The notes under the pieces: model-generated
Database searches by the model: none
Seen by the model: only the letters and a program-made list of their open reading frames with translations
What the model was told of the DNA's origin: nothing
Translations under genes and position numbers: made by a program
From: Iris pallida
Lineage: Eukaryota; Streptophyta; Magnoliopsida; Asparagales; Iridaceae
Direction of reading: 5' to 3'
Assembly (NCBI GenBank): GCA_029216955.1
Contig: JANAVB010005597.1
Coordinates: forward strand, 48,214,703 to 48,278,702
Length of the DNA: 64,000 nt
Shown: piece after piece, positions 11,701-22,900 of the stretch
How the letters are laid out: the number at the start of each line of letters is the position of its first letter
Position numbering within the stretch: the stretch's first letter is position 1

Positions 11701-13407
11701 GTGGCGTGCGCGATCTATACCGACCACAAGAGCCTCAGGTATCTCTTCACTCAGAAGGAATTGAACTTGCGACAGAGGCGCTGGCTCGAACTGATCAAAG
11801 ACTATGACTAGACGATCGACTACACTCCGGGCAAGGGAAATGTTGTGGCGGACGCTCTGAGTCGAAAATATCTTGCCTCGCTATCCATCAACCGCAGACT
11901 ACTACAAGATCTAGAAGAAATGGGCATCGATCTCCGGGTTCGATTCAGGGATATACGGTTGGCGCAGCTTCAGTTAGAGCCGAGTTTGCTGGAAAAGATC
12001 ATGGCCGCTCAGAAGGATGATCCGTACCTGAAGAAAATACGCGAGCGAATTTCGACAGGTAGTGCGACCGACTTTGCGGAAGATAAGACCGGTGTGCTGA
12101 GAATGAATGGCCGACTATGTGTTCCGGATGATTCAGAACTACGAAAGGAGATAATGTCGGAGGCGCATTGTGCGAAATATACCTTGCATCCAGGCAGTAC
12201 CAAGATGTATAAGGACCTCCGCAAGACCTTCTGGTGGCACGGGATGAAGAGAGATGTGGCGCTCTTCGTGTCGCAATGCATGGCCTGTCAGCAGGTGAAA
12301 GCTGAGCGACCGGGCGGAGAGATGCAGAACCTCGCTATTCCCGAGTGGAAGTGGGATCACGTCACTATGGATTTTATTGTTGGCCTGCCGAAGACACCAC
12401 GGGGGAACGACGCCATCTGGGTCATCGTCGATCGATTAACCAAGTCAGCGCACTTTCTCGCCATCAAAGTTACTTGGAGCGTTGATCGTCTGGCGCAGAT
12501 TTATCTTGATGAGATAGTACGGCTGTACGGAGTTCCAGTATCCATCGTCTCTGATCGGGATTCACGGTTCATGTCGCGATTCTGGAGTAGCCTTCAGTCG
12601 GCGCTGGGCACCAAGTTGCAGTTCAGCTCAGCTTACCATCCTCAGACCGACGGCCAAACGGAGCGCGTTAATCAGATTCTCGAAGACATGCTACGGCTCT
12701 GCGCAATTGACTTCAAATCAAGCTGGGACGTCCACCTACCGCTGGCGGAATTTGCATACAACAATAGCTACCAATCCAGCATCCAAATGGCGCCGTGTGA
12801 AGCTTTGTACGGCCGGAAGTGCAGATCGCCCATTTGCTGGGATGAAGTCGGGGAACGGCAGATACTCGGCCCGGAGCTGGTGGAACAGACTGTGGAAAAG
12901 GTCAAGCTAATTCGGAAAAGACCGAAGATTGCACAGAGTCGACAAAAGAGCTACGCCGACACCCATCGAAGACCGCTTGAGTTCCAGGTGGGCGATCACG
13001 TATTCCTGAAGGTGTCGCCTATGCGAGGAGTTACTCGGTTCGGCGCGAAAGGAAAGCTGAGTCCGAGATTTGTTGGGCCGTTCGAAATGCTCGAGCGAGT
13101 CGCCCCAGTGGCCTATAAAATTGCCCTACCGCCGGCGCTTGAAGGTGTGCACAATGTCTTCCACGTCTCCCAGCTGCGGAAGTACGTGCACGACCCTAGC
13201 CACGTGGTGGATTTTGGCCAGCTGGAGCTAAAGTCTGACTTATCCTACGTTGAAGAGCCAGTTCAAATCTTAGAACGCAAGGATAAGCTGCTGCGAAATC
13301 GGGCGATCCCTCTCGTTCGCATACTCTGGAGGAACTATGCGGCAGAAGAGTCGACATGGGAACTCGAGTCAGAGATGAAGGAAAAGTTTCCTTCATTGTT
13401 TTCATAG
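8719..13407 (+). pseudogene. chromovirus gag-pol polyprotein with three in-frame stops
   Basis: A single frame of about 1560 codons. The first open codon is GTG at 8719; an ancestral ATG here may have mutated. In order: Gln/Glu-rich coil (about residues 30-95), gag core from about residue 134 ([20 protein letters not shown]), two CCHC zinc knuckles ([14 protein letters not shown] near 350, [14 protein letters not shown] near 372), protease ([10 protein letters not shown] near 455), RT with [14 protein letters not shown] (about 11080-11120), RNase H ([21 protein letters not shown]), integrase HHCC (12160-12290) and D,D,E core (MDFIVGLPK; VSDRDSRF; GQTERVNQ), then a chromodomain-like tail. Stops at 10972-10974 (from CGA), 11431-11433 and 11809-11811 (both from TGG) lie in the same frame and are all transitions. 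Confidence 0.92.
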
Positions 13408-13462
13408 AGGTAGGTTCTGTTCTTAAGTTTCGAGGACGAAACTTTTTCTTAGTTGGTTATGG

Positions 13463-15107
13463 TGTAGTGTCCCGTCCCTACATCGGTGTAGTGCCCCGTC
13501 CCTACATCGTGCCCCGTTGTTCGTCCACAGGGTGCGCGAGAAAGGAACACTGTCGCTATCGACTCGGTCGGGACCGATAGGTCGGGAACGGTTGAATTAA
13601 GATCCATTCCCCGTTATGGAATGGCTTCTTCGGAACCAAGTCCCATATTCAGCGGGCTGCGCCTCAAGGATTGACTCTGCGGCTGAGTCGGGAGAGACCT
13701 CCCGTTGCTCTGCTTTTCATGCCGCTTGCGTTGGTTTTGGCTTTGTTTTCTGAATACGTTTTCGTGAATGTTTTCGATGGTTTTCATGGCTTACGTTTCG
13801 AACTTCGCATTCATATCGAATTTCCTTGAATAACACAGTGTTCTAATCTGTTGCTTGTGCGATTTCAGGTGATCGCGTAGGCAACGTCTAGCGCGGCCAA
13901 CCAGTTTCTCGCCTCAAGTAAATACTAAGGTGAGTGGCTGACCTCCTTCGCCTCGACCCTCTATTTCAAAATGAGAACTCGGGTAATGATATCGAAACCG
14001 AATGATTCGTTTGAAGAATACAAGTCCTATGTGCAAGAAGAGAAAAGAGATGTGTTGTGTTGAAAAGAGATAGAATTATTTTAGGCCAACAAAATAACCA
14101 AGTAAGTGAATCGACTATGTAACAAGCCCCAACGGTACCCTAAATTATACTTTGTTAACCTATCACGGTCATGGACAACTTGTCGACAAGGGCGATGGTT
14201 TCTTCGAGCGGCAATCCGGGACCACGGGACCGACTCGGCCTAGGAAGAAACAGGTTATAGCCGAGCTGGGTAATAGGCAATCAGTAAGACGGGGACTTGC
14301 ATCGGAGCTCGCTACTTGCGTTGCAAGGGTCCCGTATTACCAGGCTATGTCCAAGATGGCTAGTTAATGCCAGTGACCTCCATATCAAACACTTGATATA
14401 AATTGTTATCAACTAACAGGGAAAATGATGGTAAGTTTTATGTCGCACGACGCGCTCTGCCGGAGGAAATCTTGGTGTAACTTAATGCTTCTTATGAAAA
14501 TATCTAGGATGGCTAGAAAGACCACTAAAAGCAAGTTAAGTTGTATGATTTTATCTAAATTCTTGAACCAAATGAGAGCCTGGAAATTAATTAGCCACTC
14601 GCCAGTACATGTTGATTGTACTGATCCTCGCTCTCTCTACAGGTGCGATAGATCGGGAGGAGCGTGCTACGTGAAGGGAGGCAACGCTCGTGTGTTTTAA
14701 AGCTTCGTCCGTGCATCGAAGCTTGGATCAAACCTTTGAAGACTCCGCTGTTGAAGATCGAAGACAGATGGAGCGACTTCCCACCATCCCAGGTGTTTTT
14801 GTAATTTTTGTTGTATAATCAAGGGATGAATGTATGGAATGGCTATCTCGTCGACGTTCATTTTGTAATGGAGTCAGTTTGTAAAAAGCTCGCGCGGCGC
14901 CCTTGTATCGAGTCTGTAAAAATGATGTTCATTATCAATAAAGCTTAAATTTCCTTCTCTATAATGTGTGTTCAATTTACTCTGCGCATTCTTTTGTTGT
15001 TGTGTTTCGGATAACCTTATGACTATGCCTTGTGCGAGCGCAACTTAGACTTGCACGGCATCACGTCTGGGGGACGACTATCGATTCTACGGAATCGGGG
15101 CGTAACA
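13463..15107 (+). repeat. 3' LTR of the chromovirus, with duplicated first 24 bp
   Basis: The LTR proper matches from 13487 (TGTAGTGCCCCGTCC) to 15107 (GGGGCGTAACA). Just before it, 13463-13486 repeats the first 24 bp with a C-to-T change (TGTAGTGTCCCGTCC), so the 3' LTR begins with a tandem duplication absent from the 5' LTR. A conserved motif TTTCGAGGACGAAACTTTTT (about 13427-13446) precedes it in place of a clean polypurine tract. Confidence 0.9.
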
Positions 15108-17690
15108 GTAAAGGACTTTGATACTTTTTAAGGAGAAAATAATAAAGGAAGGTAGATGGGACATAGAAGAGGATAATAATTTTATGCGGTATATAGGTTA
15201 ACGGTATTGCCCGATACCGATACGATACGGCCGATGGTATCGGTTTGGTATGTCTTAGATCTGATATCGACCAATACTGATGTTGGGGGTCTCATTCCCA
15301 ATCAATTTGGAACTAAAAAACTTAAAAAGAAAAGATAGAAGAATGGAAAATTACTAGCAACACAATTATTCAGTTGATGTTGGGGATCTCTTTCCTAGTC
15401 AATGTGGAACTAAAAAACAAAAAGGAGAAGATAGAAGAATGGAAAATTATTGGAAGCACAATTACTCAGTTGTGTCGAAAATTAACAATGTTCTAGTATG
15501 TCGATAAGATTTATTATCAATAATAGACTAAAACCATTACCAATTTGTCGAAGTTTTATATATATAAATTCACAACATTCATCCATTTTAATATTATTCC
15601 AATTCAAAACTAATTATTGTGGTTGCACTATGTCTAAAGGCAAGAGGAATATTATTCCACTTAAAACTAACGAGAACAGCATATAATATATAAATTATGT
15701 CTAAATGTACCCAAAAAAATTCTAGCATTTTAAAATACTTTTAATCATTTTTTGGCTTTTCGAAACCAAGAAGCCAATACTCCAATCAGAAAGAGCTGAA
15801 ACTGATATTGATACTCGTAGGAAGTGTCTAAAGTTGATTATGATACCAACATTGCGGACCTTTGATACAATATGGCAAGTTGTATCAAAAAAAATAGCAA
15901 GACAGATTCTATGAGTGTCAAAAGACAATAGTTGGGCCTTGAATGAATGTTGGTGTGGAACGAGAAAGTTCAAAAGGTTATTAAGGCAAAAAGAATTGAC
16001 TATAAAGATTAACGAGTATAAAAGTGAGAAAAACTTTGAGGTATAAAATAGCAAAAAGGAAGCTAAGAAAGTAATTAATGAAGCGAAATCTAAGACATAA
16101 TTATTTATATAAAAGGTTAAAAAATGAGGGAGAAAAATATATAATAGACTTGCTAAGAGTAGGGAAAGAAAAAGCATAAACTTAGGTAAAATTAAGTGTA
16201 TCAAAAGCTAGGACCAAAAGGTATTAGTAAGAGAGAATGATATTAAGAAGAGGAGTTACTTTCACAAGCTAATTAACGAGCGCAACCTAGAAAAGCCTAG
16301 TTTAGATTCATAGTTAGTCCACGATAAGGCATATTGATACTGTCGTAAAATTAGAATCTGAAGTTCAGGGATGCAGTAAAGAAAACGAAAATTGGAAAAG
16401 CGATAGGACATGTATTCTTACCTTGGAAATGTTTAGAGGGAGAAAGGATTGAAGTGGCTTACTAATCTATTCAACAAAATTTTAAAGACTAAGAAAATGA
16501 CGGATGAATGGAGAAACACTGTTAGTACCCATATACAACAACAAGGAGATATACAAAGTTGTAATAAATATCGAAAAATTAAACTTATGAGTCACCATAA
16601 AACTATAGGAGAATGTCACTGAGCAAAGATTAAGAAAAATAATAGAAATTCAGATAATCAGTTTGATTTCATGCCAGAAACATCTACTATGGAAGTCATT
16701 TACTTGCTAAGAAGAATAATAGAAAATTTTAGAGAGAAAAAAAAGAGACTTACATATGATTTTTATTAACTTGGAGAAAGCTTACAATCGAGTCTAAAAA
16801 GATAATGTGGCGGACTATAAAGAAGAAACAAGTTTTTGGTAGTTATATTGAGACAATTAATTATATGTATAATAGAGTTACAACGACCATGCGAACTATT
16901 GGAAGAGAGTAATTATGTATTACCATTGGCCTACATCAAGGATCAGCATTGAATTCTTACCCGTTTGCAATAGTTATAGTTTAAATTACTAGACATCACC
17001 AGCAAGATGATGTTTGTTGATGACATTGTGATAGTTGATGAGAATATAGAAGGGTTAGATGCTACAATAGAAATGTGAAGAGAGATTTTGGAATCCCATA
17101 CATATGGACAATAGATGCATAAGAGTTGTAGCTTTTGGTATTTATGATCAATTATTCAACATGATGGATGGAGAGATTAAGAAGGATGCCATGCATAGAA
17201 ATAAAACACGATGGTTCAAATGAACAAGTGCTTCTGAAGTACTTTGTGATCACCAGATACCTCTAAAGTTGAAAGAAAAATTCTACAATATTGTTATAAG
17301 ACTAGTCATGCTTTATGGCTCGGAGTGTTGGGCAATCAAGACACAACATGTCCAAAAATTTAGTGTAGCCGAAATGAGAATGCTAAAATTGATGAGTGGT
17401 AATACATTAACAGATATGATAAGAAATGAGTGTATCCGTAGAAAGTTAGACGCAACACCAATTGAGGACAACATGAGAGAAATCGATTTAGGTGATCAGA
17501 ACATGTACAATGCAGACCAATAGATGTTCATGTAAGGAGGAGCCAGAACGAACATGGTTTGAAGTGTTAAAAATGAGGAGTTTTGTTAGCGTTACGGAGG
17601 ACATGGCCCTTAACAAGCCGAATGGAAGATGCGGATTCAAACAACAAACCCCATAAATTTGGGGTAAAGGATCTGTTGTTGTTGTTGATA
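15108..17690 (+). pseudogene. LINE reverse transcriptase and 3' region remnant
   Basis: After a short piece (GRWDIEEDNNFM, about 15150-15186) and an insert, the text resumes near 15850. It shows WNEEVQKVIKAK-like sequence (about 15957-15990), an RT palm motif FVDDIVIVDEN (about 17009-17042), and the RTE C-terminal sequence LYGSECWAIKTQHVQK (17313-17360) with AEMRMLKLMSGNT. The enzyme would copy LINE RNA at a nicked target. Many stops and frame changes show it is dead. The ORF at 17269-17523 is the best preserved piece. Confidence 0.8.
15278..15472. repeat. two-copy ~97-bp tandem repeat within a LINE insert
   Basis: Copy 1 begins TGATGTTGGGGGTCTC at 15278 and copy 2 begins TGATGTTGGGGATCTC at 15375; both continue through AATGTGGAACTAAAAAAC-like text and end near ATTCAGTTG / ACTCAGTTG. 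They belong to a roughly 600-bp insert (about 15200-15840) in the LINE that also has a small CCGATACC...GGTATCGG hairpin at its left side. I do not recognise the insert. Confidence 0.6.
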
Positions 17691-18034
17691 ATGTTTATAT
17701 ATATAAACTAATAATGTGTTGATATAAAATAGCACACAAAAAACACCAAAATAGCTCGGAGGGTTGACTTATATATGTACAAGCACACAAGAAAACACCC
17801 ATAAGGCATTTACACACAATATATTAGTGTATATCTTAGTATTTTACATTATTGTATTAATATACATTAATAATCATTTAATATAACATGATATAAAACA
17901 CCAAATTAAACTGGGAAGAACGTTGAGCAGTATGGCAAACCAGTGTAGCATGTCAGAACACCAGAAAAGAATAAAGAAAAATAATGTTAGAAAAGAAAGA
18001 AGAAGCTGGATAGCCAATGAAATGGACGAACTAC

Positions 18035-18872
18035 CTAAGTTATTATATGCCTCTGCGTATGTAGAATTTGCAGCAATTGCTTTCTCTATCATGCTTGCTG
18101 CAACATCTATTTTTCCCTGCAAAATGATTTCATAACAAATTTTTGGATACATAATATTGCATGAATGTAAATAATAAGTATGAGGAAGAACACATGAGAA
18201 CAGACCTGAACAGTATAAACAACACCAAGATTGTTTAGTGACTGAGAGAAATTTGGTCTGATAGTCAAAGCCATCTGCATAATATAAGAATAAGTGAGTT
18301 TTGTACCTATTGAAAATAAGAACTAGGGATACTGGCAATCGCGAGAGGAACATCCAAAAGGAAACATCTCTAGAAGTATAAAACTTCATTACTTCATGGT
18401 ATTTGAAGTTACCTGATAACATTCAACAGCTTTGTCAAGATTATCCCTATCCTTGTATATCACTCCTAAATTGTTGCATGCCTCAGCACAATGAGGATTG
18501 AAATGCAACGCAAGTTCATAAAATACGATGGCCTTCAATGAAAGGAATTCAACATTTTAGCGACAATAAAAATAAATTGTGGATGAATTTCAAATGAATG
18601 AAACTATTCATGTATCAAATATAAAACAAAAATGCAAAAAGGAGATGGTAGGTGTAAGAGAGAACATATGCATGCTTGATCAGATTACTGTTTTAGTAGA
18701 TTTAACTTCTGAGAAAGACGAGAAGGAAAAAATATTGACTGACCATGTCAAACTTCAGCATCTCACCATAAGCAACGCCAAGATTATACATTGCATCTGC
18801 ATAGTGCCAGTTGTAAAATAATGCTTTCTTGTAGTATGCCACACCTTGACTGATGTCACCCTCAAGTTTTAC
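18035..18872 (-). CDS. SPY: SPY exons 5-8
   Basis: Exon 5 (18744-18872, 43 codons), exon 6 (18413-18532, 40 codons), exon 7 (18206-18274, 23 codons) and exon 8 (18035-18116, 27 codons plus one base). Sequence such as YKKALFYNWHYADAMYNLG, HCAEACNNLGVIYKDRDNLD and AASMIEKAIAANSTYAEAY matches the middle and last TPRs of SPY. Exon 8 ends AACTTAG before donor GTAGTT, within the conserved NNLG; the continuation is absent from the window. Confidence 0.92.
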
Positions 18873-19846
18873 CTGATACAGGGCATTAGTCCCTTGGGCT
18901 GGAAAACAAAATAGCTTAACGTTTTACATTACCAAAATAGTAATCAACCAGCTTAATGTTTTTCGATGCTAAAAATTAAGCCAGCTAGGGGCCGAAAAAT
19001 CAAGAAAAATAATAAAGCAAAAAAATGAAATTAGTTAAAATGATATCTGGGTGTACTACAATGGACGAGGTGAAGAAAGAGCATATCTAAGGAAGTGGAG
19101 TTGCACCACTTAAAGGACAAGATGATGAATAATGGCCAAGAACCCACAGGCCCATGAGGATGAACCAATATATAGAGGTGTTTAAATTTCTGTTGAAGGG
19201 ACTGAGAAGGGGGATGAAAGATCTGATGGGATTTGCAAGAAATGTTAAAACAAGAATTTGATCCAAGCACAGAAGCTGCAAAACAGTATTACTTGGTGAA
19301 GGATTCACATGATTGAACCATAAAAAATAGGAACAGAGCAGGACGATCATATTTTTATATTAGACAGCAGAGCACGCATGGAGACACTGGAAGCACATTT
19401 GATTTAACTATGCCAGAGAAAGCATACCTAATGTTATGTAGAGAAAGATCACAATAAAACATGTACAATTAAAAAATAAGTCCTCCCAAATTATTATAAT
19501 TTGTACAATCAATGAATAAATATAATTTTTCACAAAAGTAAAGCTAAAACCTATTCATATTGGTGCACAATTTAGAGTCTTAGACCCCACAATGGACCAA
19601 TATATTGAGTTGAAGAAAGATAGTCTTTTAAAGAGAAAATACATAAACAACAAAAACACATTCTACCTTTGTACCCAAGTCAGTCAAAGCTATTGCCATG
19701 TTATTCTTAGCAATCTCAAAGTTTGGGGAGACAGCCAAACACCTAATACAGCACCCAATACGCGAAGAAGCAACATTAGGGCAAGAAATACCAATTGAAT
19801 ATGAAAGCAAGCTTATATATTGGGTTATGTTAACATGTGCCACATG

Positions 19847-19901
<55 letters not shown>

Positions 19902-22900
19902 GGATCTGCAGATTATTAGTTGAATACCTCTCATAGCAAGCAATAGCTGCTTCCAAATCCCCTCGGTTTTTATATATGACTCCCATATTACAGTATGGTT
20001 CTGCATACATGGGTCTCTGTACAGCAGCTTTCTCATAGCAGCCAAGGGCCATGTCATATTGCATTAACTCAGAGTAGACTACCCCAAGATTGTAATATGC
20101 AGGCTGCATGCAAACGATTGGCAAAATTTTATAAGAATAAGAGGGATTATGTATCCAAAAAGAAAAGGTAAAGGTAACTTATAAAGACATTACAGCATAG
20201 TGGCTGTCTACTTTTAAAGCTTCACAATACTTTTGGATTCCTTCCTCTGTGTTTCCAGAGAGTTTCAAGCTGGTGCCAAGATCTGTTAAAACAATGGCTA
20301 GGCATTCTGCAGCAGGTTTGTATGAAGGATCAGCCTTTATTGCCTTCTGATATGACTGCAAACGATTAATTCAGTCGGTTATGACAATATGAGGGTACAA
20401 ACCCTATAATCAAAAAAAGTAAAGACAGTTTTCCATATTACATACCACTGCATCAGCAAATTGATTTTAGAATAAAAGAAGATGGGACAGTGGAAGCAGA
20501 ACTAAGAAAAAAATCAACATTAAGAATGATAAACATTCAGTGCTCCCAAGGGAAGGCATAAGGATATACTATGGTGTGCTTGGGACTAATCACTTGAGAA
20601 GCATGAAATTCCAAAGCCCAAAAACACAAATTTGATAACATGATAAACAAATGTAGCATGAGAATGTTAATGATACGTCAGTCACTTTCACATCAACAAC
20701 ATTAAGGTCATACGTCACAACATGATAAACAGTACCGCCTGCACGACATATAATTCCGGCCATCAAATCTTGCCTCATAATAAAGAGAATTTAGTCCGCA
20801 ACTCAACATAAATAAGGGTTTAAAATTATTAATGTCCCAGGCTATAGAATCTATTACTATAACATGAATCTCAAATAAGATTTTATTATTAAGTAATTAC
20901 ATAGCAATTTGTCAAGAACTTAGTGTTTTTGCCTACAACTCGTGTCACGCCCCGCTCCCGTAGGAGCGATCGTCCTTGCTAAGGCGTGATGCCGCACGAG
21001 CCTAGATTGCGCTCGTGCAAGGCGGGTTCCATAATGGCCGATTTCAGTGGCTGCGACGGAGTCGTCGCACAGAAGTCCCAAGCAGAGACATTGAATAATA
21101 GCAGCGAAATTTGAAGCAAGACACAAGTTATTCAAAAGAAGCTCTTTATTGATATTGAAACAATGATTACAATGGGCGCAAGGCCAAGATTACAATCACT
21201 CAAGCTCACTCTTCTCACATTACAAGTCACTCAGCTCTCTTTCGTCTCTCAATATAAGTCTTGAACCAGCGGATGCTTCGGAAGGCGACGTCCATACATT
21301 ATGTCCCGTATAAGTCTTGACTCCATGCGGCCGCACGCTTCGAATCGCCAAGGAACTCCGTGCCTCGACGCATCCAAGCGAGCTCCGCGCCACGAGCTTC
21401 TACATGTGCCTGCACATGAAATCTATGTGGGTGTCAGTACTCAACTGTACTGGTGGAATGAGCTCCTCGCCCACCCATACAAAACCAACACGTTTGATTT
21501 ACTTTGTGCAACATAATCCCTTCTTATCAATTGTCTTTCTAGTCTTGCCTTAGGATTATTTTAGGACCGACGCCTTGGCCTATTTTGTGTCTCAAGACCA
21601 TCCCGTGCTTGCAATAACAACGTTAACCTATCAAGTCGTGTTTGCCTTACGGCCAAAATCAGAGACGTAACTACTCGGTGAGACTCCATTTCCTTGTGAC
21701 CGTGCTAAAAATCCATCGTGTCATGCCTCGCAACACAGTGAGACTAAACCATATCGCCGCCTCGCGGCCCATGCTACTTTGATCACCAACTGACCAAATC
21801 GAGACTTGTGAACCTAGTGTCAATTAACCAACTTTGCCTTGCGGCGATTCCTGACTTAAGCTCGAACGACTCAAACCCAACTTATGCAACTCTAACCAAC
21901 AACTTAAGACTTGAAACCACATCTCGTGCCGAAGCACGATGTCTACGCTGCAGCCAAATCTTAGGTCCCAAAATATTGTCTTTATCGTGTACGCATTCTT
22001 CCCGACTCTTGATTCACTTCACCTAATACTCGACTCAGTCCAAAGGCATATACGCGGATCGCCGCCCATGCCGACTCATCTATATGAGGTCACTAGCATA
22101 ACAAGCTATACCTGGACTCATAGCTTGCGGTTAGCCGAGACCCTTCCAGCGCAAGGTATCTAGCCCCCTGGAAGTCCCCGACTAACCCGGTGCTATCGAT
22201 TCAGCACAGCTATCACCGTGTTTCCTTAGGCCATATCGGTCCCGTGGTCCCGGGTTGCCGTGCGGAAAAACTCTACCTTGTCGACAAGTTGTCCAATGAC
22301 CATACAAGACCCGACTCAAACTGACGTCTCACACAGTCATTGTACTTTCAGTGTTACCATCTCTTTCAAAACCAAGTTCAAGACTTCTATCCTTGAGACC
22401 CCTCGACGACCCATGGTCGCGAGCATTCTTTCCATGTTACCATATCATTTCATTCAACTCATGAATGCCTATTCGATAGTCCTTTCTCCAAAACTCATTA
22501 AATCAACCGTAGTTCATGCCTTAAACACTAAGTCCGTGCATCGTGCTTTAAACCGACTTACGTTCTACGCGACGCTATCGCCCAAGCCATACTTTATATG
22601 ACGGGCCTTGAGACCGTAAGACTGTGTGGTTATACCCAACCGTAGAACTCGTAGGACCGTGCTTGCTATCACTCCGATAGCCTAACATAACTTGCCTGAC
22701 TTAAACGCACAACGACTCGACGAGCAAAGGCTGCGTCAAGCCTCGCATTGCGGAAACGGACCGCGCATGCGTTCGACTTCTGAACGACCAAGTCATTTGG
22801 GTGCCTAGACTTATGTCATAAGCCGTGCAATACAAATTAATTTATGGGGCAAGCCAAGGCTATGCCAAGCCTTGACGATGGGACCGTGCATGCTTTATGA

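Larger units (their letters stand above)
6915..15107 (+). mobile_element. Ty3/gypsy chromovirus (Tekay-like), complete with both LTRs
   Basis: Complete 8.2-kb element with LTRs at 6915-8553 and 13463/13487-15107, flanked by the 5-bp duplication GTAAA (6910-6914 and 15108-15112). The primer-binding site TGGTATCAGAGC starts at 8557 and fits initiator tRNA-Met. One long reading frame carries gag, protease, RT, RNase H, integrase and a C-terminal chromodomain-like end (ILWRNYAAEESTWELE), which is typical of chromoviruses such as Tekay/Del. The LTRs differ at about 30 of ~1610 aligned positions plus two indels, mostly transitions. Three in-frame stops make this copy non-autonomous. Confidence 0.92.
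6179..17690 (+). mobile_element. RTE-type LINE, split by a chromovirus
   Basis: Two blocks (6179-6914 and 15113-17690) form one non-LTR retrotransposon: an apurinic endonuclease fragment on the left, and reverse transcriptase, the C-terminal region and a 3' end on the right. The 3' end carries the wording typical of plant RTE copies (CCCATAAATTTGGGGTAAAGG) and closes in a GTTGTTGTTGTT tract. It lies antisense within what should be a SPY intron. The chromovirus at 6915-15107 divides it with a 5-bp GTAAA duplication, and another ~600-bp insert sits at about 15200-15840. It is heavily mutated and inactive. Confidence 0.85.

Noticed and set aside
19825..20124. ORFs ending in a YIYIYIY run
   Set aside because: SPY exon 3 reading on through a splice donor into an AT microsatellite.
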